Of a stretch of 64,000 bases of DNA, positions 19,803-28,995 are shown in pieces. The stretch covers positions 186,001 through 250,000 of the forward strand of contig JAQXDL010000049.1 of the NCBI GenBank assembly GCA_029251375.1. The letters run 5' to 3'. This stretch comes from Pseudomonadales bacterium (lineage in GTDB: Bacteria > Pseudomonadota > Gammaproteobacteria > Pseudomonadales > Azotimanducaceae). How positions within the stretch are numbered: position 1 is the stretch's first letter; each line of letters begins with the position of its first letter. Under the pieces are notes generated by a model, which ran no database searches, was not told the origin of the DNA, and was given only the letters and a program-made list of their open reading frames with translations. A program made the position numbers and the translations under genes.

Positions 19803-20473
19803 AAGCAATGATTTTGGCCGCCGGACGTGGTGAACGGATGATGCCATTGACACGAGCCATGCCAAAGCCTTTGCTGCAGGTGGCTGGAAAACCCTTGATT
19901 GAGTACCACCTTGAGGCGCTCGCCGATGCCGGGGTCAGCGATGTGATCATCAATGTTCATTATTTTGCCGATCAAATTATGCGTGCACTGGGTAACGGTG
20001 ACCGATGGGGGTTATCGATTAGTTACTCGATGGAAGAGACGCTACTAGAGACTGCGGGAGGTATATATCAAGCGCTTGAGCTATTAGGCGATGAGCCGTT
20101 TATGGTTATCAGCGCTGACGTAAAGACGCATTACGATTTTGCAGGCTTGTTGCAGCACGACCTTGTTGGTCTCGCGCATTTGGTCATGGTGGCCAACCCG
20201 GAACATCACCAAAGTGGTGATTTCGGCTTGCTCGACAGCGGTCAACTCTGCTTAGGCGCTAATCCGAATGGTCAAACCTATACTTGGGCGAGCATTGGTG
20301 TTTTCTCTGCGGCAATGTTTGCCAACCTGACGCCCGGGCGGCGCAAGCTAAGGGAGTTGTTTGATATTGCTGCGGCCCGCGGTGAGATTACTGGTGAGGT
20401 CTTCGATGGTAGCTGGTTCGATATAGGCACGCCTGAGAGGTTGTCAGAAGTTAACTCGCTTCTTGAGGAATAA
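19799..20473 (+). CDS. murU: MurNAc-1-phosphate uridylyltransferase
   Basis: Converts MurNAc-1-P and UTP to UDP-MurNAc. The nucleotidyltransferase signature LAAGRGERMMPLT and the following KPLL are clear. At 224 residues it has the MurU length. It starts at TTG 19799 overlapping the amgK stop (TTGA), with an AGAGGGG ribosome site upstream. Confidence 0.92.
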   Translation: MKAMILAAGRGERMMPLTRAMPKPLLQVAGKPLIEYHLEALADAGVSDVIINVHYFADQIMRALGNGDRWGLSISYSMEETLLETAGGIYQALELLGDEPFMVISADVKTHYDFAGLLQHDLVGLAHLVMVANPEHHQSGDFGLLDSGQLCLGANPNGQTYTWASIGVFSAAMFANLTPGRRKLRELFDIAAARGEITGEVFDGSWFDIGTPERLSEVNSLLEE

Positions 20474-20567
20474 GTTAATTCAGATTGCGCTGGCAATTCA
20501 AGTAGAATTAGCCGTTATAAATGCCATGTGTATTCGGTAGAATAGCGAAATCTAAAGGGAGTAATAC

Positions 20568-21233
20568 TTGGAACCATTGATCGCACCATCAATATTATCG
20601 GCTGACTTTGCAAGGCTTGGAGAAGAGGTCGATGCTGTCTTGGAAGCCGGCGCTGATATTGTGCACTTTGATGTGATGGATAATCACTATGTACCCAATT
20701 TAACAATTGGGCCGATGGTTTGTTCCGCGCTTAGAAAGTATGGTGTCCAGGCGCCGATTGACGTCCATTTAATGGTGAAACCGGTTGATAGAATTATCGG
20801 TGATTTCATCGAAGCCGGCGCAACTTATATTACCTTTCATCCGGAAGCATCCGAGCATATCGATCGTTCGCTTGAGTTGATCAAAAGCGGCGGCTGTCAG
20901 TGCGGCTTAGTATTTAATCCAACGACTTCCCTGGACTATCTGCAATATGTGATCGACAAGGTGGATATGATTCTTCTTATGTCTATTAATCCAGGCTTTG
21001 GGGGTCAAAGCTTCATTCCCATGACCTATGACAAACTCAAACAAGCGCGACAAATAATTCAAGCTTCTGGCCGTGACATACGCTTGGAAATTGATGGTGG
21101 CGTTAAGATTGACAACATTGCTGAAATCGCAGCATCGGGTGCCGACACATTTGTCGCAGGGTCTGCTATTTTTGGTTCGACAGATTATGCTAAAACGATT
21201 TCAAGTATGAAAAACGCCATAGCCAATATTTGA
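20568..21233 (+). CDS. rpe: Ribulose-phosphate 3-epimerase
   Basis: Interconverts ribulose-5-P and xylulose-5-P in the pentose phosphate pathway. TIM-barrel with [13 protein letters not shown], the metal-site [18 protein letters not shown] and the phosphate-binding GFGGQ. It starts at TTG 20568 with AAGGGAG upstream. In Pseudomonas rpe is followed by the phosphatase gene mupP and then trpE; that phosphatase gene is absent here. Confidence 0.96.
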   Translation: MEPLIAPSILSADFARLGEEVDAVLEAGADIVHFDVMDNHYVPNLTIGPMVCSALRKYGVQAPIDVHLMVKPVDRIIGDFIEAGATYITFHPEASEHIDRSLELIKSGGCQCGLVFNPTTSLDYLQYVIDKVDMILLMSINPGFGGQSFIPMTYDKLKQARQIIQASGRDIRLEIDGGVKIDNIAEIAASGADTFVAGSAIFGSTDYAKTISSMKNAIANI

Positions 21234-21343
21234 CCATGGTTTCAAGTGCGGACAGTTGATTCGGTTTTGCGCCCGTATTAAGCTGTGAAATTCAAGCAGG
21301 CCTATATAAACGTGCTTGGCAAGCGCGAGTAACAAGCGACAGC

Positions 21344-21436
21344 ATGAACCAAAAACATGAGCGAAATGTGAAACCTGTGATTATTCTTAATAACAAATTT
21401 TGGACGACTCCTCCCTTCCTTTCTTGGCGATGGTGA
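21344..21436 (+). CDS. trpL: Putative trp leader peptide (30 codons)
   Basis: A short ORF between rpe and trpE ends ...FLSWRW-stop and has three Trp codons among its last eleven residues, the last two as Trp-Arg-Trp right before TGA. Trp codons at the end of a short ORF upstream of trpE are the classic sign of attenuation. An internal GTG at 21368 would give a 22-codon version with GAG upstream. The last Trp and stop codons (TGGTGA, 21431-21436) can pair with TCACCA (21455-21460), and a run of eight T (21448-21455) lies between. No strong GC-rich terminator stem was found, so the detailed mechanism is open. Confidence 0.65.
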   Translation: MNQKHERNVKPVIILNNKFWTTPPFLSWRW

Positions 21437-21566
21437 TTGAACGTTAATTTTTTTTCACCACCTTCAGACCTACGCGAACGACACGTTAACCATTCAAAAT
21501 ATTAAAATGACATTAAAAATTGTTGTTTCAGTGGGTCAGTATTAATTTGTATTGCCGGAGAGAATT

Positions 21567-23156
21567 ATGACACCTGAGTTATTTGCTGAAATAGCCGATC
21601 AAGGTTACAACCATATTCCAGTTATCGACGAAGTTTTAGCGGACCTTGATACGCCGCTGTCTTGCTATGTCAAAGTGGCGGGTGGTGCCTTTAGTTATTT
21701 ACTCGAGTCAGCAAGTCAGGGCGGTGAAAAATGGTCTCGATATTCCATGGTAGGTTTGCCTGCTAAAACGATATTGACGGTTCGCGGTTATGACATTTCC
21801 GTGACAACTGACGGCGAAGAAGTCGAAAATTTTCACTGCGATGATCCGCTTGGTTACGTAGAGGAGTTTCAAGCTCGATACAAATACCCCAATTTGACGA
21901 ACTTGCCTATCTATACCGGTGGTCTGGTTGGCTATTTTGGCTATGACACGGTGAGGTATGTTGAGAAAAAAGTTAAAGATAGTGCCCCGCAAGATACGAT
22001 CGGCACACCAGATATTCTGTTGATGGTTTCAAATGATGTCATGGTTTTCGATAGTGTGAAGGGCAAGATTCATCTCATTACCCATGCCGACCCGGCAATT
22101 CCTGGCGCACTGGAAAATGCGAAACAACGCTTAGCTGAAATGAGGGCCAAGCTCCAATCGGATTTGCCACAAAGCGTTCGCGAAGTTTCAACCGGCCCAG
22201 TGATACATGAAGAAGATTTTGTGTCGAGTTATGGTGAAGCAAAGTTCAAGGCCGATGTCGATCGAATCAAAGATTACATTGTCGAAGGCGATGTCATGCA
22301 GGTTGTGCTTTCTCAGCGAATGTCGGTTTCACTCGAATGTGATCCGCTCAGCCTCTACAGGGCATTGCGTTCGCTAAATCCTTCACCTTACATGTATTAC
22401 ATGAACCTGGACGATTTTCATATCGTCAGCTCGTCACCTGAAATCCTCGCTCGACTCGACAACGGCGAGGTGACAGTTCGGCCGTTGGCTGGTACCCGGC
22501 GACGGGGCAGGTCTTCTGCCGAAGATCTCGAACTTGAAACAGAGTTATTAGCTGATCCTAAGGAGATTGCAGAACATTTGATGCTGATCGATCTCGGTAG
22601 AAATGACATCGGTCGAGTCTGTGAGATAGGGTCAGTTGATGTGTCGGAAATGATGATTGTTGAGCGGTATGCGCATGTTATGCATATCGCATCAAATGTG
22701 CAGGGGAAGATTCGTGCCGGACTGACGGCTATGGATCTCCTTCGTGCAACCTTGCCGGTAGGCACATTAAGTGGCGCACCGAAGGTCCGTGCACTTGAGA
22801 TTATTGATGAATTCGAACCGCAGAAGAGGGGGATCTTTGGAGGTGCGGTAGGTTATCTTTCTTGGAACGGCAACATGGATACAGCCATTGCGATACGTAC
22901 TGCCGTCGTTAAAGATAATAAGCTATTCGTGCAAGCCGGTGCCGGCATCGTGGCAGATTCGATTCCTCGTCTTGAATGGAAGGAAACCATCAATAAAGCC
23001 CGCTCGTTATTTCAGGCTGCTGCGATGGCTGAAAATGGTTTGGTCAGCGCAATTACGGCTGAAAACCCAAGAATATTTAATAAGAACGAAGATGTTTTAG
23101 ATCAATCCGAGGAGCAGTCAAATGATGTGCTCGATGCCAAAGGAGAGCGGCAATGA
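21567..23156 (+). CDS. trpE: Anthranilate synthase component I
   Basis: Makes anthranilate from chorismate, using ammonia from TrpG. The 529-residue protein has the LLES feedback element near the N terminus and the chorismate-binding motifs [20 protein letters not shown] and [16 protein letters not shown] 21567 with GGAGAG before it is preferred over an in-frame TTG at 21552. It overlaps trpG by four bases. Confidence 0.96.
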   Translation: MTPELFAEIADQGYNHIPVIDEVLADLDTPLSCYVKVAGGAFSYLLESASQGGEKWSRYSMVGLPAKTILTVRGYDISVTTDGEEVENFHCDDPLGYVEEFQARYKYPNLTNLPIYTGGLVGYFGYDTVRYVEKKVKDSAPQDTIGTPDILLMVSNDVMVFDSVKGKIHLITHADPAIPGALENAKQRLAEMRAKLQSDLPQSVREVSTGPVIHEEDFVSSYGEAKFKADVDRIKDYIVEGDVMQVVLSQRMSVSLECDPLSLYRALRSLNPSPYMYYMNLDDFHIVSSSPEILARLDNGEVTVRPLAGTRRRGRSSAEDLELETELLADPKEIAEHLMLIDLGRNDIGRVCEIGSVDVSEMMIVERYAHVMHIASNVQGKIRAGLTAMDLLRATLPVGTLSGAPKVRALEIIDEFEPQKRGIFGGAVGYLSWNGNMDTAIAIRTAVVKDNKLFVQAGAGIVADSIPRLEWKETINKARSLFQAAAMAENGLVSAITAENPRIFNKNEDVLDQSEEQSNDVLDAKGERQ

Positions 23157-23734
23157 TATTGATGATTGATAACTACGACTCCTTTACTTACAACCTAGCG
23201 CAGTACTTCGGTGAACTTGGTGAAGTGGTTGAAGTTTACCGTAACGATGAAATCAGCGTTGCTGACATTGAGGCAATGAAGCCAGCGCTGATCGTTATAT
23301 CTCCCGGACCTTGTACACCGAATGAAGCGGGTATTTCTATGGCCGTCGTTGAGCATTTCAGCGGCCAAATTCCGTTGCTAGGTATTTGTCTAGGGCATCA
23401 AAGTATCGGTCAGGTATGTGGCGGTAAAGTGGTGAAAGCGAGGCAAGTTATGCACGGAAAAACATCAGAGATATTTCACACGGGGGAGGGCGTGTTTGCG
23501 GGGTTGCCTAATCCATTTACTGCTACGCGATATCATTCACTCGTGGTTGAAAGGCAATCGTTACCCGATACATTGCGCATCACAGCCTGGACCGAAATTG
23601 ACGGCGAGTTAGATGAAATTATGGGGCTAAAGCACACTGAGTGCGAAGTCGAGGGCGTGCAGTTTCATCCAGAGTCAATTTTGACCGAGCATGGCCATGA
23701 TTTGTTAGCGAACTTTATCAAGTACCAGGCTTAA
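23153..23734 (+). CDS. trpG: Anthranilate synthase component II (glutamine amidotransferase)
   Basis: Class I amidotransferase supplying ammonia to TrpE. 193 residues with [10 protein letters not shown], the oxyanion-hole SPGPCTP, catalytic Cys in LGICLGHQ, and the His/Glu in VQFHPES. ATGA overlap with trpE. It could also serve 4-amino-4-deoxychorismate synthase. Confidence 0.96.
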   Translation: MILMIDNYDSFTYNLAQYFGELGEVVEVYRNDEISVADIEAMKPALIVISPGPCTPNEAGISMAVVEHFSGQIPLLGICLGHQSIGQVCGGKVVKARQVMHGKTSEIFHTGEGVFAGLPNPFTATRYHSLVVERQSLPDTLRITAWTEIDGELDEIMGLKHTECEVEGVQFHPESILTEHGHDLLANFIKYQA

Positions 23735-23747
23735 GCGGAGACAACCA

Positions 23748-24773
23748 ATGGATATGCCCACAGCAATAGACAAGGTCATTCAGCGCGAAGATCTGGCGCA
23801 TGACGAAATGATCGCCATCATGCGGATAATCATGTCTGGACAGGCAACTGATGCACAAATCGGCGGTTTTCTCGTCGGTCTAAGAATGAAAGGCGAGACC
23901 GTTAATGAGATCGTCGCGGCCGTTACCGTCATGAGAGAGCTTGTGACGCCAGTTGACGTTGCGAATACGAACTTAGTTGACACCTGTGGTACGGGTGGCA
24001 GCGGTTCAAACAAGTTTAATGTTTCCACTGCAAGCGCGTTTGTTGCCGCTGCCGCCGGTGTCAAAGTAGCCAAGCACGGCAATCGTGGAGCCTCCAGCAA
24101 GAGCGGCAGTGCGGACCTGTTGGAAGCTGCCGGCGCGTCAATTATGTTGTCACCTGCTCAGGTTGCTCTGTCTATCAAAGAGACAGGCGTCGGGTTTCTG
24201 TTTGCACTCAACCATCATGGTGCCATGAAGCATGCGATTGGTCCGAGAAAGGAAATGATTGTAAGAACCATTTTTAATTTGTTAGGCCCATTGACCAACC
24301 CTGCGGGTGCCAAGCGCCAGTTGATTGGTGTTTATGACGCTAAGTGGACGAGACCTGTGGCTGAAGTCTTACAGGCGTTGGGAAGTGAGCATGTGCTTGT
24401 GGTGCATTCTAATGACGGTCTAGATGAAATTAGTATATCGGCGCCAACTCAAGTGGCCGAGTTGAAAGATGGTGCGATAAGTGAGTATGAAATCTCACCC
24501 GACACTTTTGGTTTGTCGATGACGCCGCTTGAAGAGTTAGTGGTTGCTGATAGTCAGCAAAGTCTAGGCAAAGTCAATGAAGCCCTTTCTGGAAAAGGTG
24601 GCGCGTCTGACATAGTGGCGATGAATGCGGGGGCTGCTATTTACGTTTCCGGCCAAACAAAGAGTCTTGCTGCAGGTGTAGAAATGGCGCGTGACGCAAT
24701 TGGCGCAGGTTTAGCGAAAGAGCGATTAAAGGACTTTGTTGAGTTTACGAAGCAATTGGTTGAGCCATCGTGA
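23748..24773 (+). CDS. trpD: Anthranilate phosphoribosyltransferase
   Basis: Transfers phosphoribose from PRPP to anthranilate. 341 residues with DTCGTGGSG, KHGNRGASSKSGSAD and GPLTNPA. It starts 13 bases after trpG with a GGAGA ribosome site and overlaps trpC by four bases. Confidence 0.97.
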   Translation: MDMPTAIDKVIQREDLAHDEMIAIMRIIMSGQATDAQIGGFLVGLRMKGETVNEIVAAVTVMRELVTPVDVANTNLVDTCGTGGSGSNKFNVSTASAFVAAAAGVKVAKHGNRGASSKSGSADLLEAAGASIMLSPAQVALSIKETGVGFLFALNHHGAMKHAIGPRKEMIVRTIFNLLGPLTNPAGAKRQLIGVYDAKWTRPVAEVLQALGSEHVLVVHSNDGLDEISISAPTQVAELKDGAISEYEISPDTFGLSMTPLEELVVADSQQSLGKVNEALSGKGGASDIVAMNAGAAIYVSGQTKSLAAGVEMARDAIGAGLAKERLKDFVEFTKQLVEPS

Positions 24774-25570
24774 CTTCAGATATTCTAAAAAAAATCGTCG
24801 ACGAGAAACATCGTGAACTCAACGTTAGAGAGCAACTGTGCAGTCTAAGTGAGATAAAACAACTCGCAGGGCTTGCTGACCCAGTGCGTGGATTCAAAGC
24901 AAGTTTATTACAACGTAGTCAACAACAGCTGCCCGCAGTTATCGCCGAAATTAAAAAAGCTTCACCATCAAAAGGTGTCATCCGAGAGTCGTTTGACCCA
25001 GTTCAAATAGCGCGAAGTTATGAATTGCATGGCGCTAGTTGTTTATCAATTCTAACAGATCATTCTTTTTTTCAGGGACATGAGAAATACCTTATAGCTG
25101 CAAGAGCGGCGGTAAAACTGCCAGTACTGCGTAAAGATTTCACGGTCAGCCCTTATCAAATTTATGAAGCTAGATCGATTAATGCAGATTGCATATTGTT
25201 GATTGTGAGCATTCTAACTGACGAGGAGTTGTTGACGTTTCACGCGCTTGCCAAGTCATTGCAGATGGATGTTCTTGTCGAAGTTCATGACGAGGATGAA
25301 ATGGATCGTGCTTTAAGAATCAATCCGGATATATTGGGCGTTAATAATCGTAACCTGCGTACTTTTGACGTTTCCCTCGACACGACGTTTGACTTAATGA
25401 ATAAGGTTGCGGACTCGACGCTTTTAGTGACTGAAAGTGGCATACATACGCAAGACGATGTCACTGCAATGCTTGAAAAAGGCATCTATACCTTTTTAGT
25501 GGGAGAGGCCTTCATGCGGTCGAAAGAACCGGGCTTAAAGCTTGCAGAATTGTTTGACACAGATCGTTGA
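24770..25570 (+). CDS. trpC: Indole-3-glycerol phosphate synthase
   Basis: Fourth enzyme of tryptophan synthesis. A 266-residue TIM-barrel with AEIKKASPSKG, LRKDF, ADCILLIVSIL, GVNNRNL and ESGI. Stand-alone, not fused to trpF. It starts at GTG 24770 overlapping the trpD stop (GTGA). Confidence 0.96.
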   Translation: MTSDILKKIVDEKHRELNVREQLCSLSEIKQLAGLADPVRGFKASLLQRSQQQLPAVIAEIKKASPSKGVIRESFDPVQIARSYELHGASCLSILTDHSFFQGHEKYLIAARAAVKLPVLRKDFTVSPYQIYEARSINADCILLIVSILTDEELLTFHALAKSLQMDVLVEVHDEDEMDRALRINPDILGVNNRNLRTFDVSLDTTFDLMNKVADSTLLVTESGIHTQDDVTAMLEKGIYTFLVGEAFMRSKEPGLKLAELFDTDR

Positions 25571-25580
25571 TTACACCGAA

Positions 25581-25602
25581 GCGAGACAAGGTCCCGTCTC
25601 GC
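25581..25602 (+). terminator. Hairpin between convergent trpC and crp
   Basis: Perfect 7-bp stem GCGAGAC / GTCTCGC with an 8-nt loop, ten bases after the trpC stop. No T-run follows, so intrinsic termination is uncertain. Confidence 0.45.
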
Positions 25603-25668
25603 CAGAGGTCTAATGTATCGTAAGTTGTAACTGTTACCGTTAATTGTTACCAATACACGTTGCGATTG

Positions 25669-26304
25669 CTAACGAGTACCTAAAACGACCATCGTCTTGC
25701 CTTTGACACGGACTAAGCCTTGCTCTTCTAATGTTTTCAGGACTCGACCGACCATTTCTCTTGAACAGCCCACAAGTCGACCTATTTCTTGGCGAGTAAT
25801 TTTAATTTGCATGCCGTCCGGGTGAGTCATTGCGTCCGGCTCTTTACATAGGTTAAGTAGCTGGCCAGCCACTCGGCCCGTCACATCAAGAAATGCCAAA
25901 TCGCCGACTTTCTGCGTGGTTTTCCTGAGTCTATCGGCTAGCTGACTCGCTAGATTATAAAGCATGCCGGTATCACGCTTGCTAAGCTCAGCGAATTTCG
26001 TGTAGCCAAGTTCCGCGACTTCACATTCAGTTTTGGCCTTGACCCAGGCTGTCCGCGTTCGGTCACCAAACATCGCCATTTCGCCAAAGAAATCTTTCTC
26101 GTTCAAATAGGCAACGATAATTTCTCGGCCCGTGTCATCTTCTATAAAAACAGTCACTGATCCCTTTGTTATAAAGAAGATTGAGTCACTGTCTTCACCA
26201 GCATAGATAATGGTGCTGCCACGCGGGTACTTGCGCCGATGGGCGACGGATAGGAATTCGTCCATATTGCCAAAATCTGGACTATTCAGAGTTATGCTAA
26301 CCAT
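25669..26304 (-). CDS. crp: cAMP-activated global regulator Crp/Vfr
   Basis: A 211-residue CRP-family regulator. The cAMP-binding cassette is GEMAMFG...RTAW (74-87; R84 and T85 match E. coli R82/S83). The recognition helix keeps the E. coli DNA-contact residues R182, E183 and R187 (CSREMVGR), predicting binding to TGTGA-N6-TCACA. In Pseudomonas vfr also follows trpC and lies next to a yhfA-like gene. CRP-type sites occur upstream of the cytochrome cluster near 46.2 kb. Confidence 0.95.
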   Translation of the reverse strand: MVSITLNSPDFGNMDEFLSVAHRRKYPRGSTIIYAGEDSDSIFFITKGSVTVFIEDDTGREIIVAYLNEKDFFGEMAMFGDRTRTAWVKAKTECEVAELGYTKFAELSKRDTGMLYNLASQLADRLRKTTQKVGDLAFLDVTGRVAGQLLNLCKEPDAMTHPDGMQIKITRQEIGRLVGCSREMVGRVLKTLEEQGLVRVKGKTMVVLGTR

Positions 26305-26470
26305 AGGATAATCTAGTTATTGGAGTTGAAGGGATAGATTACGTTGAGCAACAGACCAAAACAACCTTGCTTTAAATCGAACTGGTAGAAAATGCAGACA
26401 ATCGGTCGTTTTTCTGTGGTTGGGTGGACAATATTCGGTACTATACGGCTCTTCAAGTTGTGGTGTGATT

Positions 26471-26890
26471 ATGAAAACGAAAATTAAGTGGGTATCGGCT
26501 GTTAATTTTGTTGCCGAATCAGGGACCGGCCACACAGTGCCTATGGATGGTCCCGAATCTGCTGGCGGCCAAAATTTGGGCGTCAGGCCGATGGAGTTAA
26601 TCTTGATGGGGGTCGGCGGATGCGCAAGTTTTGATGTCGTCACAATCTTGCAAAAATCCAGACAGACGGTATCAGACTGTATTGCGCATATTGACGCAGA
26701 ACGAGCGGATGCTGTGCCAAGCGTGTTTACTAAAATCCATTTACACTTTGTTGTCACGGGCAAATCTCTTAAAGAATCTCTGGTGAAAAGGGCAATCGAG
26801 TTGTCCGCTGAAAAGTACTGCTCAGGTTCGATCATGCTGCACAAGGCGGGTGTCGAAATAACTCATGATTATGAAATTGTTGAAGGATAG
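26471..26890 (+). CDS. yhfA: OsmC/YhfA-family protein
   Basis: A 139-residue OsmC-superfamily protein, similar to YhfA, which lies divergent from crp in E. coli. The frame is open from 26420, but ATG 26471 (MKTKIKWV) matches the family start. Conserved core: RPMELILMGVGGCASFDVV with the typical Cys, and a second Cys in EKYCS. Members of this superfamily reduce hydroperoxides with a Cys pair; the YhfA role is unknown. Confidence 0.88.
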   Translation: MKTKIKWVSAVNFVAESGTGHTVPMDGPESAGGQNLGVRPMELILMGVGGCASFDVVTILQKSRQTVSDCIAHIDAERADAVPSVFTKIHLHFVVTGKSLKESLVKRAIELSAEKYCSGSIMLHKAGVEITHDYEIVEG

Positions 26891-26896
26891 AGTCTG

Positions 26897-27304
26897 ATGG
26901 AGCGGCCAGGTAAAACCGATGGTATGCGTCACGTTGCGCTGTTCACGAATGACTACGAAGCGTCGGAGCAATTCTACAGGCAGTTGTTAGGGATGGTTGT
27001 TGAATGGCGACCGGATGCTGATAATGTCTATCTGACGAGTGGCAACGATAATTTAGCGCTGCACAGAGTAGAGCACGATGCGTCTAAAGCGGCCGGTTCT
27101 CAGCAGCTCGACCACATTGGTTTTTTTGTCAATGACCTTGAGAAAATTGACGCGTGGTTTACGTATCTGAAATCGAACGGTGTTCACATGTTCACTGAGC
27201 CAAGAACTCACAGAGATGGTGCTCGAAGTTTTTACTGTGCCGATCCATCTGGCGTTCGGGTTCAAATAATCTACCATCCGCCAATCGCTAACGCTGGCCG
27301 GTAG
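26897..27304 (+). CDS. VOC-family (glyoxalase/dioxygenase-like) protein
   Basis: A 135-residue single VOC module. Metal-site residues are likely in MRHVALFT (His), LDHIGFFV (His) and VRVQIIYHP (near the C terminus). Substrate not predictable. It lies six bases after yhfA and is directly followed by speD, so it was inserted into the usual yhfA-speD order or is lineage-specific. Confidence 0.85.
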   Translation: MERPGKTDGMRHVALFTNDYEASEQFYRQLLGMVVEWRPDADNVYLTSGNDNLALHRVEHDASKAAGSQQLDHIGFFVNDLEKIDAWFTYLKSNGVHMFTEPRTHRDGARSFYCADPSGVRVQIIYHPPIANAGR

Positions 27305-27305
27305 C

Positions 27306-27914
27306 TTGTCTAATCTAAGCAGTATTACGCGATCACTTAGTTTCAATGCGCATCGTTTGAAAGTATTTGAGGACTCAACCACTACCGACGACTGGTTCCG
27401 TCGGTTGCAAGAGGAGTATGGCGAAGCTGAAATGGAATGCCTGCTTACAAGCATCGCTGACTCGCTTGGTGCTAAGGTTTTGAATATTTCAACGGTGCCC
27501 TACGAGCCGTTTGGTGCAAGCGGAACGTTAATGATGGGACAGCAAAGTCAAAGCCTTGGTCATCTTGATGCAAGCCACATCGCAGTACATAGTTATTTTG
27601 ATATCGGCGAGAGATTTGCACACTTTAGATTGGAGCTGGAAATATCAAGTTGCGCCGGTGATCCCGGTTTGCAAGTGCAGAGTCTGATCGAGCGAATACA
27701 GCCCGATTTTCTCCAAATTGACTATCGGGTTCGAGGTATTAGTTGGAATAAGGCTGCTGGTGCGTCCAGACAACCGTCCGAATTGCCTGACGGACTAGAT
27801 AAGCAACCTGGCTATCAACCGGTGTCCCATCGTTCGGATTCAGATAGCGAATACATTGCGCTGTTGCGGAGCAGTTTAGCGCCAGCGATCGCCAACGTGC
27901 TGTTATCCCTATAG
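27306..27914 (+). CDS. speD: S-adenosylmethionine decarboxylase-like proenzyme (short)
   Basis: Resembles the E. coli-type SpeD, which supplies decarboxylated SAM for spermidine synthesis. Shared features: RSLSF near the N terminus, LGAKVLNI..YEPFGAS (about 54-72), the processing site HLDASHIAVH (Ser90 would become the pyruvoyl group), Cys116 in SSC, and IDYRVRG (138-144). E. coli has Lys, here Ala89, before the processing Ser. At 202 residues it is about 60 shorter than E. coli SpeD, and the region after 150 is diverged. It starts at TTG 27306 right after the VOC stop. Synteny (crp-yhfA-speD-coq7) supports the call. Confidence 0.82.
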   Translation: MSNLSSITRSLSFNAHRLKVFEDSTTTDDWFRRLQEEYGEAEMECLLTSIADSLGAKVLNISTVPYEPFGASGTLMMGQQSQSLGHLDASHIAVHSYFDIGERFAHFRLELEISSCAGDPGLQVQSLIERIQPDFLQIDYRVRGISWNKAAGASRQPSELPDGLDKQPGYQPVSHRSDSDSEYIALLRSSLAPAIANVLLSL

Positions 27915-28021
27915 CTTCGCTGCTAAATCTTTTGAATCGTAGATAAGATTGTCTGTGAAGAAATGCAGGGGCTTTATCTGTCGTGGTAATTGTTTGAATT
28001 AGATTGATTGAGGATCTTACG

Positions 28022-28651
28022 TCAGATCCAATAAGACGTTTTTGTCATGAGGTTTGAGACGCCTGTCATGACCGCTTTTAGCGGTGTGGGAAAGTCTGTG
28101 CCGCCAGCGTCCAGAGCAGACTGCTTGTGTCGTAGTTCATCCTCTTTCATTTGCAGCAAAACAGCCCTAGATTTTTCGTCAGCCTCCGGAAGAGCCTCAA
28201 TATGTTCCTCAAGGTGTTTACAGACCTGCTCTTCTGTTGCGGCGACAAAGCCGAGATTAATCTTGTCACCTAAAGCTCCGGCTATCGCACCTAAAGCGAA
28301 TGAAGAGGCATACCAAATCGGGTTCAGTGCGCTGACGTTAGAGTCCAACTCATCAATGCGACCTTCACACCAAGATAGGTGATCTGTCTCCTCGTCGGCT
28401 GCCGCTTGCAGCTGTTTCTCGACCCGTGCAGTTTTGGCTGTTAGAGCTTGACCTTGATACAAGGCTTGAGCGCAGACTTCGCCGCAATGATTGACCCTCA
28501 TAAGTCCAGCAGATTTTTTCTTTTCGATAGCTGACAGTTCTGAATCAGCGATTGAACTTGCCGGTGACAATCGTCGTGTTTGTCCAATGGTGCCAGAGGA
28601 AGTGCGAAGCGCCTTGTCGAATTCGACTATAGCTTGATCGATAATAGACAT
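28022..28651 (-). CDS. coq7: Demethoxyubiquinone hydroxylase
   Basis: Di-iron monooxygenase of aerobic ubiquinone synthesis, membrane-associated. 209 residues with the carboxylate/His iron ligands in RVNHCGEVCAQ, EETDHL, EEQVCKHLEEH and DELRHK. It overlaps the HIT gene by one base in a leftward operon. Confidence 0.95.
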   Translation of the reverse strand: MSIIDQAIVEFDKALRTSSGTIGQTRRLSPASSIADSELSAIEKKKSAGLMRVNHCGEVCAQALYQGQALTAKTARVEKQLQAAADEETDHLSWCEGRIDELDSNVSALNPIWYASSFALGAIAGALGDKINLGFVAATEEQVCKHLEEHIEALPEADEKSRAVLLQMKEDELRHKQSALDAGGTDFPTPLKAVMTGVSNLMTKTSYWI

Positions 28652-28995
28652 TAACCAAGAACCGTCAGTTGTCGTCCACCCATTAAATGGAGGTGAATAT
28701 GGAAGACAGTCTGGCCACCCTCCTTATTGCAGTTCATTATCAACCGATAGCCTGATTCATCGATGCCAAGTTCTGTGGCGAGCTTAGTGCTCGTCAGCAT
28801 CATATGACCAAGAAGTGATTGATCGCCGGCTTCGGCGTCGTTCGGCGTTGTGATGTGCTTCTTTGGTACCGTCAACACGTGAGTTGGAGCTTGTGGATTA
28901 ATATCTCTGAAAGAAATTACGAGATCATCCTCGAAGACGATTTCTGCGGGAATCTCTTTTTTAGCAATCTTGCAGAAGAGGCAGTCGGCGCTCAT
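28651..28995 (-). CDS. HIT-family nucleotide hydrolase (HinT-like)
   Basis: A 114-residue purine nucleoside phosphoramidase-like protein. Motifs: DCLFCKIAKKEIPA at the N terminus and the histidine triad FHIHLHLMGG. The HIT gene next to coq7 also occurs in Pseudomonas. It overlaps the cNMP/rhodanese gene by four bases. Confidence 0.93.
   Translation of the reverse strand: MSADCLFCKIAKKEIPAEIVFEDDLVISFRDINPQAPTHVLTVPKKHITTPNDAEAGDQSLLGHMMLTSTKLATELGIDESGYRLIMNCNKEGGQTVFHIHLHLMGGRQLTVLG

Noticed and set aside
21436-21500. TTGAA/GTTAA pairing as an intrinsic trp terminator
   Set aside because: The stem is AT-rich and interrupted, and the T-run lies in the loop, so it does not qualify as a terminator.
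26317-26844. 175-codon minus ORF
   Set aside because: It lies antisense to yhfA, which is a clearly conserved gene.
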